41,185 nt of DNA from Chthonomonas sp. UBA1950. GTDB lineage: Bacteria; Armatimonadota; Fimbriimonadia; Fimbriimonadales; Fimbriimonadaceae. Both the position numbers and the translations under genes were made by a program. The DNA lies in assembly GCA_002336105.1 (NCBI GenBank), contig DDEQ01000031.1:1-41185 (forward strand), written 5' to 3'. Positions 8,246-14,873 of this stretch are shown piece by piece. The notes beneath the pieces were generated by a model. The model was not told where the DNA came from and made no database searches. It saw nothing but the letters and a program-made list of their open reading frames with translations. Every line of letters starts with the position of its first letter. Position 1 is the first letter of the stretch.

Positions 8246-8281
8246 GAGAGTGCTGGCAAACACAGCACTCTCTTTTTGTTT
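8246..8281 (+). terminator. Intrinsic terminator between GH130 and GH5 genes
   Basis: A perfect 10-bp stem GAGAGTGCTG/CAGCACTCTC with a 7-nt loop, followed by TTTTTGTTT. The T-run ends only 4 nt before the GH5 ATG, so the hairpin occupies the whole leader of that gene. Confidence 0.9.
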
Positions 8282-8285
8282 ATCG

Positions 8286-9281
8286 ATGTACGGCAAATAC
8301 GGATTCAACTTCTTGTGGATGTTTAGTTATCATCCAGGAGCTAAGCCTGGAGACATTGAGCATCAGGCCCTAGACTTCATGGGGAAGTTCGGCTTTGATT
8401 TTGTTCGCTTGCCGATGGATTATCGGTTTTGGATCCACGACTTCAACTATTCCTCGCCACAGTTAGGTGTGTTTGATCAGATTGGAAGTTATCAGTCAGA
8501 GCTACAAAGTCGAGAACTTCATCTCTCCCTAAACGTTCATCGGGCTCCGGGATATTGCATCAACTCTCCTGAAACCGAAAAACATAATCTTTGGGTCGAT
8601 GCTGAGGCGCAGGATGCGTTCATTAATATCTGGGTGCTTTTCGCCAAGAAATTCAAGGGGGTTCCTGGGAAATACCTGAGTTTTGATCTTTTGAATGAAC
8701 CTCCTTCCGTCGGCGAGAGAGGATTTACAAGAGAGATTCACGAGGCGCTGATGCGGCGAACGGTTTCGGCAATTCGAGAAATTGATCCGTCTCGACCTAT
8801 CACCCTTGACGGTCTAGACGGCGGAAACACGGCGATGCCAGAACTTGCGGACCTTGGCGTGACACACAGCACACGTGGGTATCAGCCGATGTCAGTTTCG
8901 CATTACCAGGCAGGATGGTGGAAATATTCCCAAGGTTTACCGCCCCCAGAATATCCTGTTGATTTTGACGGAAAGCGTTGGGACCGCAAGGGTCTAGAAG
9001 AGTTTTATAAACCTTGGGTCGCCGTTGAAGACGCAGGGGTTCCAGTGCATGTTGGAGAATTTGGTTGTTATAACAAGACTCCAAATGAAGTGGCTCTTGC
9101 CTGGTTTAGAGACCTCTTTGGCTTCTATAAATCCCGCAACTGGGGCTATTCGCTTTGGAACTTTAAAGGGGATTTTGGAATCGTTTCTCACGGAAGACCG
9201 AATACTCGGTACGAGCTTATCGAAGGATTTGAAGTTGATCGAGAGCTACTTCAGCTAATGCTCGACAGTCGCAACGAGTAG
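8286..9281 (+). CDS. GH5-type (beta/alpha)8 glycoside hydrolase, cytoplasmic
   Basis: 331 residues from ATG 8286; an in-frame GTG at 8250 would place the start inside the terminator stem and is rejected. The protein begins directly with the first barrel strand (YGFNFLWMFSY), so no signal peptide is present. Clan-A features are FDFVRLPMDYRFW, LSLNVHRAPG, FDLLNEPPS with the acid/base Glu (about residue 138), SHYQAGW, and VHVGEFGCYN with the nucleophile Glu (about residue 258), then GYSLWNFKGDFGI. The enzyme should cleave beta-1,4 linked oligosaccharides imported into the cytoplasm. The specificity (mannan versus glucan) cannot be read from sequence; the neighbours favour mannooligosaccharides. 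The start lies just behind a terminator without a ribosome site, which suggests control by readthrough or a weak promoter. Confidence 0.85.
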   Translation: MYGKYGFNFLWMFSYHPGAKPGDIEHQALDFMGKFGFDFVRLPMDYRFWIHDFNYSSPQLGVFDQIGSYQSELQSRELHLSLNVHRAPGYCINSPETEKHNLWVDAEAQDAFINIWVLFAKKFKGVPGKYLSFDLLNEPPSVGERGFTREIHEALMRRTVSAIREIDPSRPITLDGLDGGNTAMPELADLGVTHSTRGYQPMSVSHYQAGWWKYSQGLPPPEYPVDFDGKRWDRKGLEEFYKPWVAVEDAGVPVHVGEFGCYNKTPNEVALAWFRDLFGFYKSRNWGYSLWNFKGDFGIVSHGRPNTRYELIEGFEVDRELLQLMLDSRNE

Positions 9282-9290
9282 ACTAGTAAT

Positions 9291-10238
9291 GTGGAGCGCC
9301 TTATTCTCGCCGCCCCGCGCGGTTTCTGCGCTGGCGTTGCCTATGCCATTGAAGTAGTTAGCCTAGCGCTAAAAATCCATGGTGCCCCTCTTTATGTTAG
9401 ACACGCCATCGTTCACAACGAGTGGGTTGTGAAGAACTTCGAAAATCAGGGCGTTGTTTTTGTCGAGGATATCAACGATATTCCTGTCGGTAGTGCTGTA
9501 GTGTTTTCGGCTCATGGCGTTTCACCGCTTATCCGAAAGCAGTCGAAAGAAAGAAATTTGACAGTGATAGACGCAACATGCCCGCTCGTCACCAAGGTGC
9601 ATAACGAGGCAAAACACTTTGCGAAGAAGGGCTACACGATGGTCTACATTGGCCACAAGGGACATGCGGAAGCCGAGGGCACGATGGGAGAAGCACCTGA
9701 TCAGATGATTCTGATCGAAAGTCCTGCGGATGCCGAAGCTCTCCAACTTCCCGCTGACACTCCAATTTCGGTTCTTACACAAACAACGCTCAGCATTGAT
9801 GAGGTGAAGGAGACGATGGCCGTACTAAACCGTCGATTTCCTCATATTGAAAAACCAGGTAAGGAAGATATCTGCTACGCGACAACCAACCGTCAAGCCG
9901 CAATTCGGGAGCTTGCTACTCAGTGTGATCTTGTGCTGGTCGTTGGAAGTAAGACCTCCTCAAACTCAAATCGACTTCGCGAGGTTGCCGAGTCCCTAGG
10001 TACAGAGTCTCATCTCATGATTTCTCCCAGCGAAGTAAAAGACGAATGGAGAACGAACTTCCGATCGGTAGGAATCTCTAGCGGAGCCTCAACGCCAGAA
10101 GATTTGGTGGAGGGTGTTGTGGGAGAGTTGTTGAAGGGCAACGACGGGATCAAGGTTGAGATTCTTGAAACAATCAAGGAGGATGTTAACTTCCATCCTC
10201 CTCGTGATCTGATTCAGCTTGCGCTAGCCAAATCTTGA
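9291..10238 (+). CDS. ispH: 4-hydroxy-3-methylbut-2-enyl diphosphate reductase
   Basis: Last enzyme of the MEP isoprenoid pathway, making IPP and DMAPP with a [4Fe-4S] cluster. 315 residues. The three cluster cysteines are present: Cys13 in PRGFCAGV, Cys97 in DATCPLVTKVH and Cys195 in DICYATTNRQ. HAIVHNEWVV, SAHGVSP, GHKGHAEAEG, TQTTLS, VGSKTSSNSNRL and GISSGASTPEDLV are also typical. The start codon is GTG, nine nt after the GH5 stop; no other in-frame start precedes the conserved N-terminus. It converges tail-to-tail with triad 2, with no spacer. Confidence 0.97.
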   Translation: MERLILAAPRGFCAGVAYAIEVVSLALKIHGAPLYVRHAIVHNEWVVKNFENQGVVFVEDINDIPVGSAVVFSAHGVSPLIRKQSKERNLTVIDATCPLVTKVHNEAKHFAKKGYTMVYIGHKGHAEAEGTMGEAPDQMILIESPADAEALQLPADTPISVLTQTTLSIDEVKETMAVLNRRFPHIEKPGKEDICYATTNRQAAIRELATQCDLVLVVGSKTSSNSNRLREVAESLGTESHLMISPSEVKDEWRTNFRSVGISSGASTPEDLVEGVVGELLKGNDGIKVEILETIKEDVNFHPPRDLIQLALAKS

Positions 10239-10493
10239 TTAGTTTCTAGGCGCTTCGTTTGGAGGCATCTGCCCAGCAGGTGGTGCTCCAGCGCCATTAG
10301 GTATTTCGTTGGCGTTCGGATTTCTTCCTTGCTTGACATAGTCTGGAATGCCTTCAATATATCCGGGCGATTTCTTTACTGGTTGGTCTATTTCGCTGGA
10401 TTGACCTGCAAATTTCCAGATCAACACACCGACAATAAGGACCGCTACTGCGACTATAGAGTAGATGACGGCGTTCGGTAATTGCTTTTTCAT
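10239..10493 (-). CDS. Small single-span membrane protein, Pro-rich tail (triad 2)
   Basis: 84 residues from ATG 10493 (MKKQLPN). One transmembrane helix (about residues 9-28) follows a short basic N-terminus. The rest is hydrophilic and ends Pro/Ala/Asn-rich (NGAGAPPAGQMPPNEAPRN), probably disordered. There is no lipobox Cys, unlike the lipoprotein of triad 1, but the place behind a pseudopilin and the composition are alike. An in-frame upstream extension overlapping the pseudopilin is unlikely to be real. The 41-nt gap to the pseudopilin holds a perfect 7-bp hairpin. Function unknown. Confidence 0.7.
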   Translation of the reverse strand: MKKQLPNAVIYSIVAVAVLIVGVLIWKFAGQSSEIDQPVKKSPGYIEGIPDYVKQGRNPNANEIPNGAGAPPAGQMPPNEAPRN

Positions 10494-10501
10494 TTTAATA
10501 T

Positions 10502-10521
10502 GGACCGGCGGGTACCGGTCC
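10502..10521. repeat. Hairpin between pseudopilin and small protein of triad 2
   Basis: Perfect 7-bp inverted repeat GGACCGG/CCGGTCC with a 6-nt loop, lying between the two coding regions. There is no following T-run, so it looks like a processing or stability element rather than a terminator. Confidence 0.65.
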
Positions 10522-10534
10522 GATTCGAGTTGCT

Positions 10535-11404
10535 TCAGTTTTGCGGAACAGGGCAATCGGTTGCTGTTGATGTGCTCCATTGGTTGGCGTAAAGGCAGAC
10601 ACCAGGGAAGTTCGGGTTAACATCTAGCGATCCTGTAGCTTTCTGTACGTAGCCTGGGAACAGGTAGCCCTTTGAGTGCGACTTTGCGTGTCCATCTATG
10701 AATGCATAGTTCGAGCGCCCATTTGCCGAAATGTCTACGCCGCCCCAATAGTTATTTCCTCCGCCAAGCGCAGTGGTTGTGGAGTCATAGGCGTTCGGAG
10801 TGCTATAGCTTGGGTTGTTTGGGCGGGTATTTGTTGAGGTAACACCCCATACCCAGTTCTCGTACCAGGTCGAATAGACCCACCAAGTACCACTGTAGAG
10901 AATCTCATTTCTCTGGTTGGTCAGCATGATTGTTGCCGCTGGGCTGGGTATATCGGAGCCACCCTTTGAGGGTTTGTACATGGTTCCAGCGGCATTAATG
11001 CCACCAAGCCCACTAAATACATTGAGAGCAGCTCGGAAGGAACGCTTGATAGTTCCGCCTGGGAAGGGAACTCCCTTGGATCTGTCGAGTGGAGAGTTGA
11101 GCAACTCCCAACTCTTCATGTATGGATAAGCCAATTTATCCCATGATAAGCATCCGTAGGTTCCATCGCATTCGCCGGTTGCCCATCCAGACCAGTTGAC
11201 CGTTCCGCCTTTCGGGAAAACGTCATCAAAATCATTTGTATACATGATTTCGGATGTCGTAACCTGTTTCATGTTCGACATTTCTGAGATTACTTTCGCC
11301 GCGGTCTTAGCCTGAGCAAAAACAGGGAAAAGGATGGCGGCAAGGATTGCGATAATCGCGATAACGACTAGTAGTTCTATTAGAGTAAATGCTCTTCGGT
11401 TCAT
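10535..11404 (-). CDS. Type II secretion/pilus-like pseudopilin, DUF1559 family (triad 2)
   Basis: 289 residues. The prepilin signal MNRRAFTLIELL gives predicted cleavage after Ala4, with Glu at mature position 5. The following hydrophobic helix is identical in amino acids to that of the 6050-6913 protein. The body has the aromatic, Gly/Asn-rich style of DUF1559 pseudopilins, and NYAFIDGHAKS near the end keeps DGH, but the His nine residues earlier is replaced by Ala. Start ATG overlaps the LacI regulator stop as ATGA, exactly as in triad 1, so it is co-translated with a sugar-type regulator. Expected location: inner membrane, body in the periplasm. Cargo or ligand unknown. Confidence 0.88.
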   Translation of the reverse strand: MNRRAFTLIELLVVIAIIAILAAILFPVFAQAKTAAKVISEMSNMKQVTTSEIMYTNDFDDVFPKGGTVNWSGWATGECDGTYGCLSWDKLAYPYMKSWELLNSPLDRSKGVPFPGGTIKRSFRAALNVFSGLGGINAAGTMYKPSKGGSDIPSPAATIMLTNQRNEILYSGTWWVYSTWYENWVWGVTSTNTRPNNPSYSTPNAYDSTTTALGGGNNYWGGVDISANGRSNYAFIDGHAKSHSKGYLFPGYVQKATGSLDVNPNFPGVCLYANQWSTSTATDCPVPQN

Positions 11405-12420
11405 TTTGTGTCCTCCTTTGGACGAGTTGTTGATTCTCGGATAATGAGTTCTGCCGAAAACTTTCGGCTCTCAGTTGGTCTCTCTTCGATTAAGTCAATG
11501 AGTGCATCGACCGCAGAAGCGGCCATTTGAGTGAAGGGTTGGTGAATCGTGGTAAACGGAGGCAAAGCGCTCATGCTCGCCACCGAATTGTCGTAGCCGA
11601 CTAAACTTACATCGCCAGGGATAGTTATTCCGTTCTCCCAGCAGTAACGCATCACTCCCGTGACGATCTCATCATTCGCGCAGAAGATTGCTGTCGGCGG
11701 CTTAGGCAAACCGAATAATTCGATGGCCGCTTGATATCCACCGGCTGGCGTGAAGTTCCCATTGACAACGTACGATTCAGGAATGTCAAGGTTCAATTTC
11801 CGGGTCTCATGAAGAAAAGCGTTCCTTCTCTCTATTCCATCATCAAGATGCAGATTGCCGTGGGCGTGGGCTATTCTTCGATGGCCCAGGTCATAGAGGT
11901 GACGAACAGCAAGCGCGACACCTTCTGCGTTTTGACAAACAAAACTTGGGGCCGACGTTTTTGAATAAGCTGACAAGACGACAAACGGGAATCCGCTTGC
12001 TTCGACTTGGACGAGAACAGGAGAATCGGCGCGAGGAGCAAGAAAAATGGCACCGTCAGCGCGACCATCCAGCAGATCGTTGATAAACAACCTGTCGTGA
12101 GCGTCATGCTTGGCATATACCAAAACATCCTGGCTTATAGCTTTACATTGATTGACAATGCCGTTGAAGCTACTTTGAAAGAATGGGATGAGTGTTAAGT
12201 TCTCGACGATAGCTGTTGGAACGACTGCAATCGTTCGTGTACGACGAGTCACAAGAGATCGAGCTATGCGATTTGGACGGTATCCAAGTTGCTTCGCGAC
12301 TTCAAAAACACGTTCTTTAACTTCGTCCGGTACTCGGCGGGGACCACCATTCAAGGCATAGCTTACGGTGCTCGTGCTAATCTGAAGTGCCTTTGCTATG
12401 TCCTTAATCGTTGCCGCCAT
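11401..12420 (-). CDS. LacI-family transcriptional regulator (triad 2)
   Basis: 339 residues. The N-terminal helix-turn-helix and hinge are typical of LacI: ATIKDIAKALQISTSTVSYALNGG, then the hinge RPNRIARSLVTRRT. The sensor domain follows (TIAVVPTAIVENL, GAIFLAPRADSP, HLYDLGHRRIAHAHG, AIFCANDEIVTGVMRY, VSLVGYDNS, TTIHQPF). It should bind a sugar or sugar phosphate. The promoter carries a 30-bp palindrome containing two copies of GAAACGTTTC, which fits the CG-centred operators of this family, so the gene very likely controls its own operon with the pseudopilin and small protein. Start is the ATG 12 nt from the palindrome. Confidence 0.95.
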   Translation of the reverse strand: MAATIKDIAKALQISTSTVSYALNGGPRRVPDEVKERVFEVAKQLGYRPNRIARSLVTRRTRTIAVVPTAIVENLTLIPFFQSSFNGIVNQCKAISQDVLVYAKHDAHDRLFINDLLDGRADGAIFLAPRADSPVLVQVEASGFPFVVLSAYSKTSAPSFVCQNAEGVALAVRHLYDLGHRRIAHAHGNLHLDDGIERRNAFLHETRKLNLDIPESYVVNGNFTPAGGYQAAIELFGLPKPPTAIFCANDEIVTGVMRYCWENGITIPGDVSLVGYDNSVASMSALPPFTTIHQPFTQMAASAVDALIDLIEERPTESRKFSAELIIRESTTRPKEDTK

Positions 12421-12431
12421 TGGTAAACGCC

Positions 12432-12461
12432 TTGAGAAACGTTTCGCGAAACGTTTCTCAA
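12432..12461. promoter_or_regulatory. 30-bp perfect palindrome with two LacI-type operators
   Basis: The 30 bp read the same on both strands. Each half contains the 10-bp palindrome GAAACGTTTC (12436-12445 and 12448-12457), with centres 12 bp apart. On the minus strand a -10-like TATATT (12467-12472) lies just upstream, so the operators cover the expected transcription start and leader of the LacI gene. Two repressor dimers could bind side by side. Confidence 0.85.
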
Positions 12462-12476
12462 TAAGTAATATACACT

Positions 12477-12512
12477 AAAAATAGTCGCGATCTCTAGAAA
12501 GAAAGCGACTAT
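12477..12512 (-). terminator. Intrinsic terminator after the E2 gene
   Basis: On the minus strand, ATAGTCGC pairs perfectly with GCGACTAT across a 16-nt loop and is followed by a T-run. It separates the E2 gene from the LacI operon. Confidence 0.75.
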
Positions 12513-12542
12513 CGAAAAAGTGAGCGAAATTCGATGCAGTTA

Positions 12543-13784
12543 CTAGGAAAGAAGCCTCGTTGGACTCTCTAGATAACCTCGAACAACATTCATAAACTTC
12601 GCCCCAACGGCTCCATCGACTACTCTGTGATCGAAAGATCCAGTGATATTCATGCAGCTCTGAACGACGATTTGATCGTTCGCATCGACTATAGCTTTCT
12701 TTCGAACTGAGGCGATAGCAACAATGGCAGCGGCCGGCTGGTTGATGATTGCAACAAAGTTATCGACGTCAAGCATTCCCATGTTGGAGACAGTGAAAGT
12801 AGAACCGCTCAGCTCATCCATTCCTAGCTTGTTGTCTTTTGCCTTCTTGGCTAGTTCCTTTACCTTACTGCTGATCGCTCGCAATGAAAGGACATCGGCA
12901 CCAGCAACAACCGGTACGGTCAAGCCGCTATCGAGCGCAACAGCGATGCCGATATTCACGTTGCCAAACTCAAGAAGATTCGCACCTTGATAAGTGCTAT
13001 TGACGATCGGCATTTCTCGAAGAGCAAGCGCACAAGCTTTGACCACGAAGTCGTTGATGCTAACTTTGCCAGAATTATCCTTTTCAAACATGCTACGCAG
13101 TTCGAGGATTCTCTCAACGTTCACCTCAAGAGTAACGTAGAAATGCGGAACTTGTTGTTTGCTTTCGGAAGTGCGCTTGGCAGTAATCTGGCGCAATTTG
13201 TTAAGAGGAACGACCTGATCTTCAGCCTTGGCTATGATCGGAGTTGGCGGGGTAACCGTCACTGGCTTGCTAGACGAAGCTGAAACAGGAGCGGCGGCGC
13301 CGACAAATGCCTGAACATCTTTTTCGACAATTCGACCACCAGGTCCAGTTCCTTCCACGGTGGACAGGTCGATTCCATTGTCCGAAGCGATTTTTCGAGC
13401 TAATGGACTAGCCTTAACGCGACCACTGGCTGATGCAGTTGGCTGCTCAACAACCGCAGAGGCGACAACGGTCTCAGGAGTCGAGGTAGCTGTGGCGGAT
13501 GCGCCAGAAACGGAAGCTCCTGACCCCCAACCCGCTGGGATGGATTCGCCATCTTTTAGGATCAACGCGATTGGCTGGCCGACCGGGACGGTTCCACCAG
13601 CATCGAGTAACACGCCATCAAAAACACCTGTACCAGGCGCTTCTAGTTCGAGAGTCGCCTTGTCAGTTTGGATTGATCCAATGACCTCACCAGTCTTGAC
13701 TTTCTCGCCTGGTTTCTTAAGCCATTCGAGGAGAGTGCCCTCCTCCATGCCGTCGCCCATCTTGGGCATGATCACTTCGGTCAT
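12543..13784 (-). CDS. Dihydrolipoamide acyltransferase (E2) of a 2-oxoacid dehydrogenase complex
   Basis: 413 residues, E2 domain order. A single lipoyl domain (about residues 1-76) has the lipoylated Lys in QTDKATLEL. After an Ala/Ser/Thr-rich linker comes a peripheral-subunit-binding domain (KASPLARKIASDNGIDLSTVEGTGPGGRIVEKDV), then a second linker, then the CoA-dependent acyltransferase core (about 185-413) with KQQVPHFYVT, FTVSNMGM and the catalytic DHRVVDG. Most likely it is the pyruvate dehydrogenase E2, transferring acetyl from lipoate to CoA; a branched-chain or 2-oxoglutarate role cannot be excluded. No E1 or E3 gene is in the window. Ribosome site AGGA. Ends in its own terminator. 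Confidence 0.9.
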   Translation of the reverse strand: MTEVIMPKMGDGMEEGTLLEWLKKPGEKVKTGEVIGSIQTDKATLELEAPGTGVFDGVLLDAGGTVPVGQPIALILKDGESIPAGWGSGASVSGASATATSTPETVVASAVVEQPTASASGRVKASPLARKIASDNGIDLSTVEGTGPGGRIVEKDVQAFVGAAAPVSASSSKPVTVTPPTPIIAKAEDQVVPLNKLRQITAKRTSESKQQVPHFYVTLEVNVERILELRSMFEKDNSGKVSINDFVVKACALALREMPIVNSTYQGANLLEFGNVNIGIAVALDSGLTVPVVAGADVLSLRAISSKVKELAKKAKDNKLGMDELSGSTFTVSNMGMLDVDNFVAIINQPAAAIVAIASVRKKAIVDANDQIVVQSCMNITGSFDHRVVDGAVGAKFMNVVRGYLESPTRLLS

Positions 13785-13844
13785 TTTTGTTGTCCTAATC
13801 CTCCCTTTGAGTTCATAGTTTACCCTCGGACGGGTAGCTCTGAC

Positions 13845-14810
13845 TCAGAACCACTTCATCTTGCGGAACGTTACGAGTACCAACACGCCTGAACCTAACA
13901 TCAGCACCCAAGCAAACAGGTAGCCATATTGCCAGTGCAACTCTGGCATTTTGTCAAAGTTCATTCCGTAAACACCTGCAACAAGCGCCATAGACATCAA
14001 AACGGTTGAGATGATGGTCATTTTCTTCATCACCTCGTTGAGATTGTTCGACACTGTCGAAAGGTGCACGTCGAGCATGGAAGCCAAAGTATCCCGGTTC
14101 ACGTCAAGAAGCTCGGTCAGACGCAAGACATGATCGTATACATCTTGAAAATAAGGTCTTGTCTCTACCGTCAGAGCAGGCGTATCTCTTCTCAACAGCC
14201 CGTTAATGACGTCTCGAACCGGTAGCAACGCTCTCCTGAAAAGAATGATTTGCCTCTTCTGAGCAAGAATTCTCGAAACTTGCCTGGTATCGCCAGCGTA
14301 AATCATGTCCGCGGTTTCGTCGACTTGGTCTTCCAGTTCGTCGAGAGTAGGGAAGTAGTCATCGACGATTGCGTCTAACAATGCGTGCAGGAGTGAGTCT
14401 GCCTTGTTCGAAACCCAGTCACTTCGGTGTCTGACTCGATCAAACCATGTATCTAGTATCGGAACCTTATCGCTCGTAACCGTGATCAACCTATTTTCAT
14501 TAACGAAAAAGGCAACATCTCGCAGCTCAATTGGGTTAGGACCGCCGACAAGAGCACGAACAACTAAAAAAATGGTTTCCCCAAATTCCTGAATACTCGG
14601 ACTCTCATCAGAACTCAGGGCATCTTCAACAGCAAGTTCGTGAAGACCGAGTTGGTCTCGTAAAATGTCTTGCCCGAGCGATTTATCCTTCACCAACACG
14701 TCGAGCCAAACAACTCCTTCTTGCCGAAAAGCGGCTCGAATAGCGTCCTGACCCTCAAGCGCTTGGCAATGCTTATCGGCAGAAACGTGCAGAGCCCGAA
14801 CTCGGTTCAT
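13845..14810 (-). CDS. corA: CorA-family Mg2+/divalent-cation transporter
   Basis: 321 residues. A cytoplasmic alpha/beta domain (to about 150, with VWLDVLVKD and FGETIFLVVRAL) leads to the long stalk helices (DELEDQVDETADMI, RRALLPVRDVINGLLRRD). Two C-terminal transmembrane helices follow. The family signature YGMNF sits at the end of the first (VAGVYGMNFDKMPEL), and a basic C-terminus (FRKMKWF) ends the protein. CorA pentamers conduct Mg2+ (also Co2+/Ni2+) across the inner membrane. It lies 63 nt behind gyrA with a terminator-like hairpin between, so it may have its own promoter. Confidence 0.93.
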   Translation of the reverse strand: MNRVRALHVSADKHCQALEGQDAIRAAFRQEGVVWLDVLVKDKSLGQDILRDQLGLHELAVEDALSSDESPSIQEFGETIFLVVRALVGGPNPIELRDVAFFVNENRLITVTSDKVPILDTWFDRVRHRSDWVSNKADSLLHALLDAIVDDYFPTLDELEDQVDETADMIYAGDTRQVSRILAQKRQIILFRRALLPVRDVINGLLRRDTPALTVETRPYFQDVYDHVLRLTELLDVNRDTLASMLDVHLSTVSNNLNEVMKKMTIISTVLMSMALVAGVYGMNFDKMPELHWQYGYLFAWVLMLGSGVLVLVTFRKMKWF

Positions 14811-14832
14811 GGGTAAAGTGTTTCCTGATCAA

Positions 14833-14864
14833 AAAGAACTAGGGAGATGCAACTGCATCTCCCT
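14833..14864 (-). terminator. Terminator-like hairpin after gyrA
   Basis: A near-perfect 24-bp palindrome (AGGGAGATGCA against TGCATCTCCCT). On the minus strand it is followed by AGTTCTTTTTG. Confidence 0.8.
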
Positions 14865-14873
14865 AAAGGTTGT

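Noticed and set aside
8250..8285. GTG start of the GH5 gene at 8250
   Set aside because: The start codon would sit in a perfect terminator stem with GGAG only one base away; ATG 8286 begins right at the first barrel strand.
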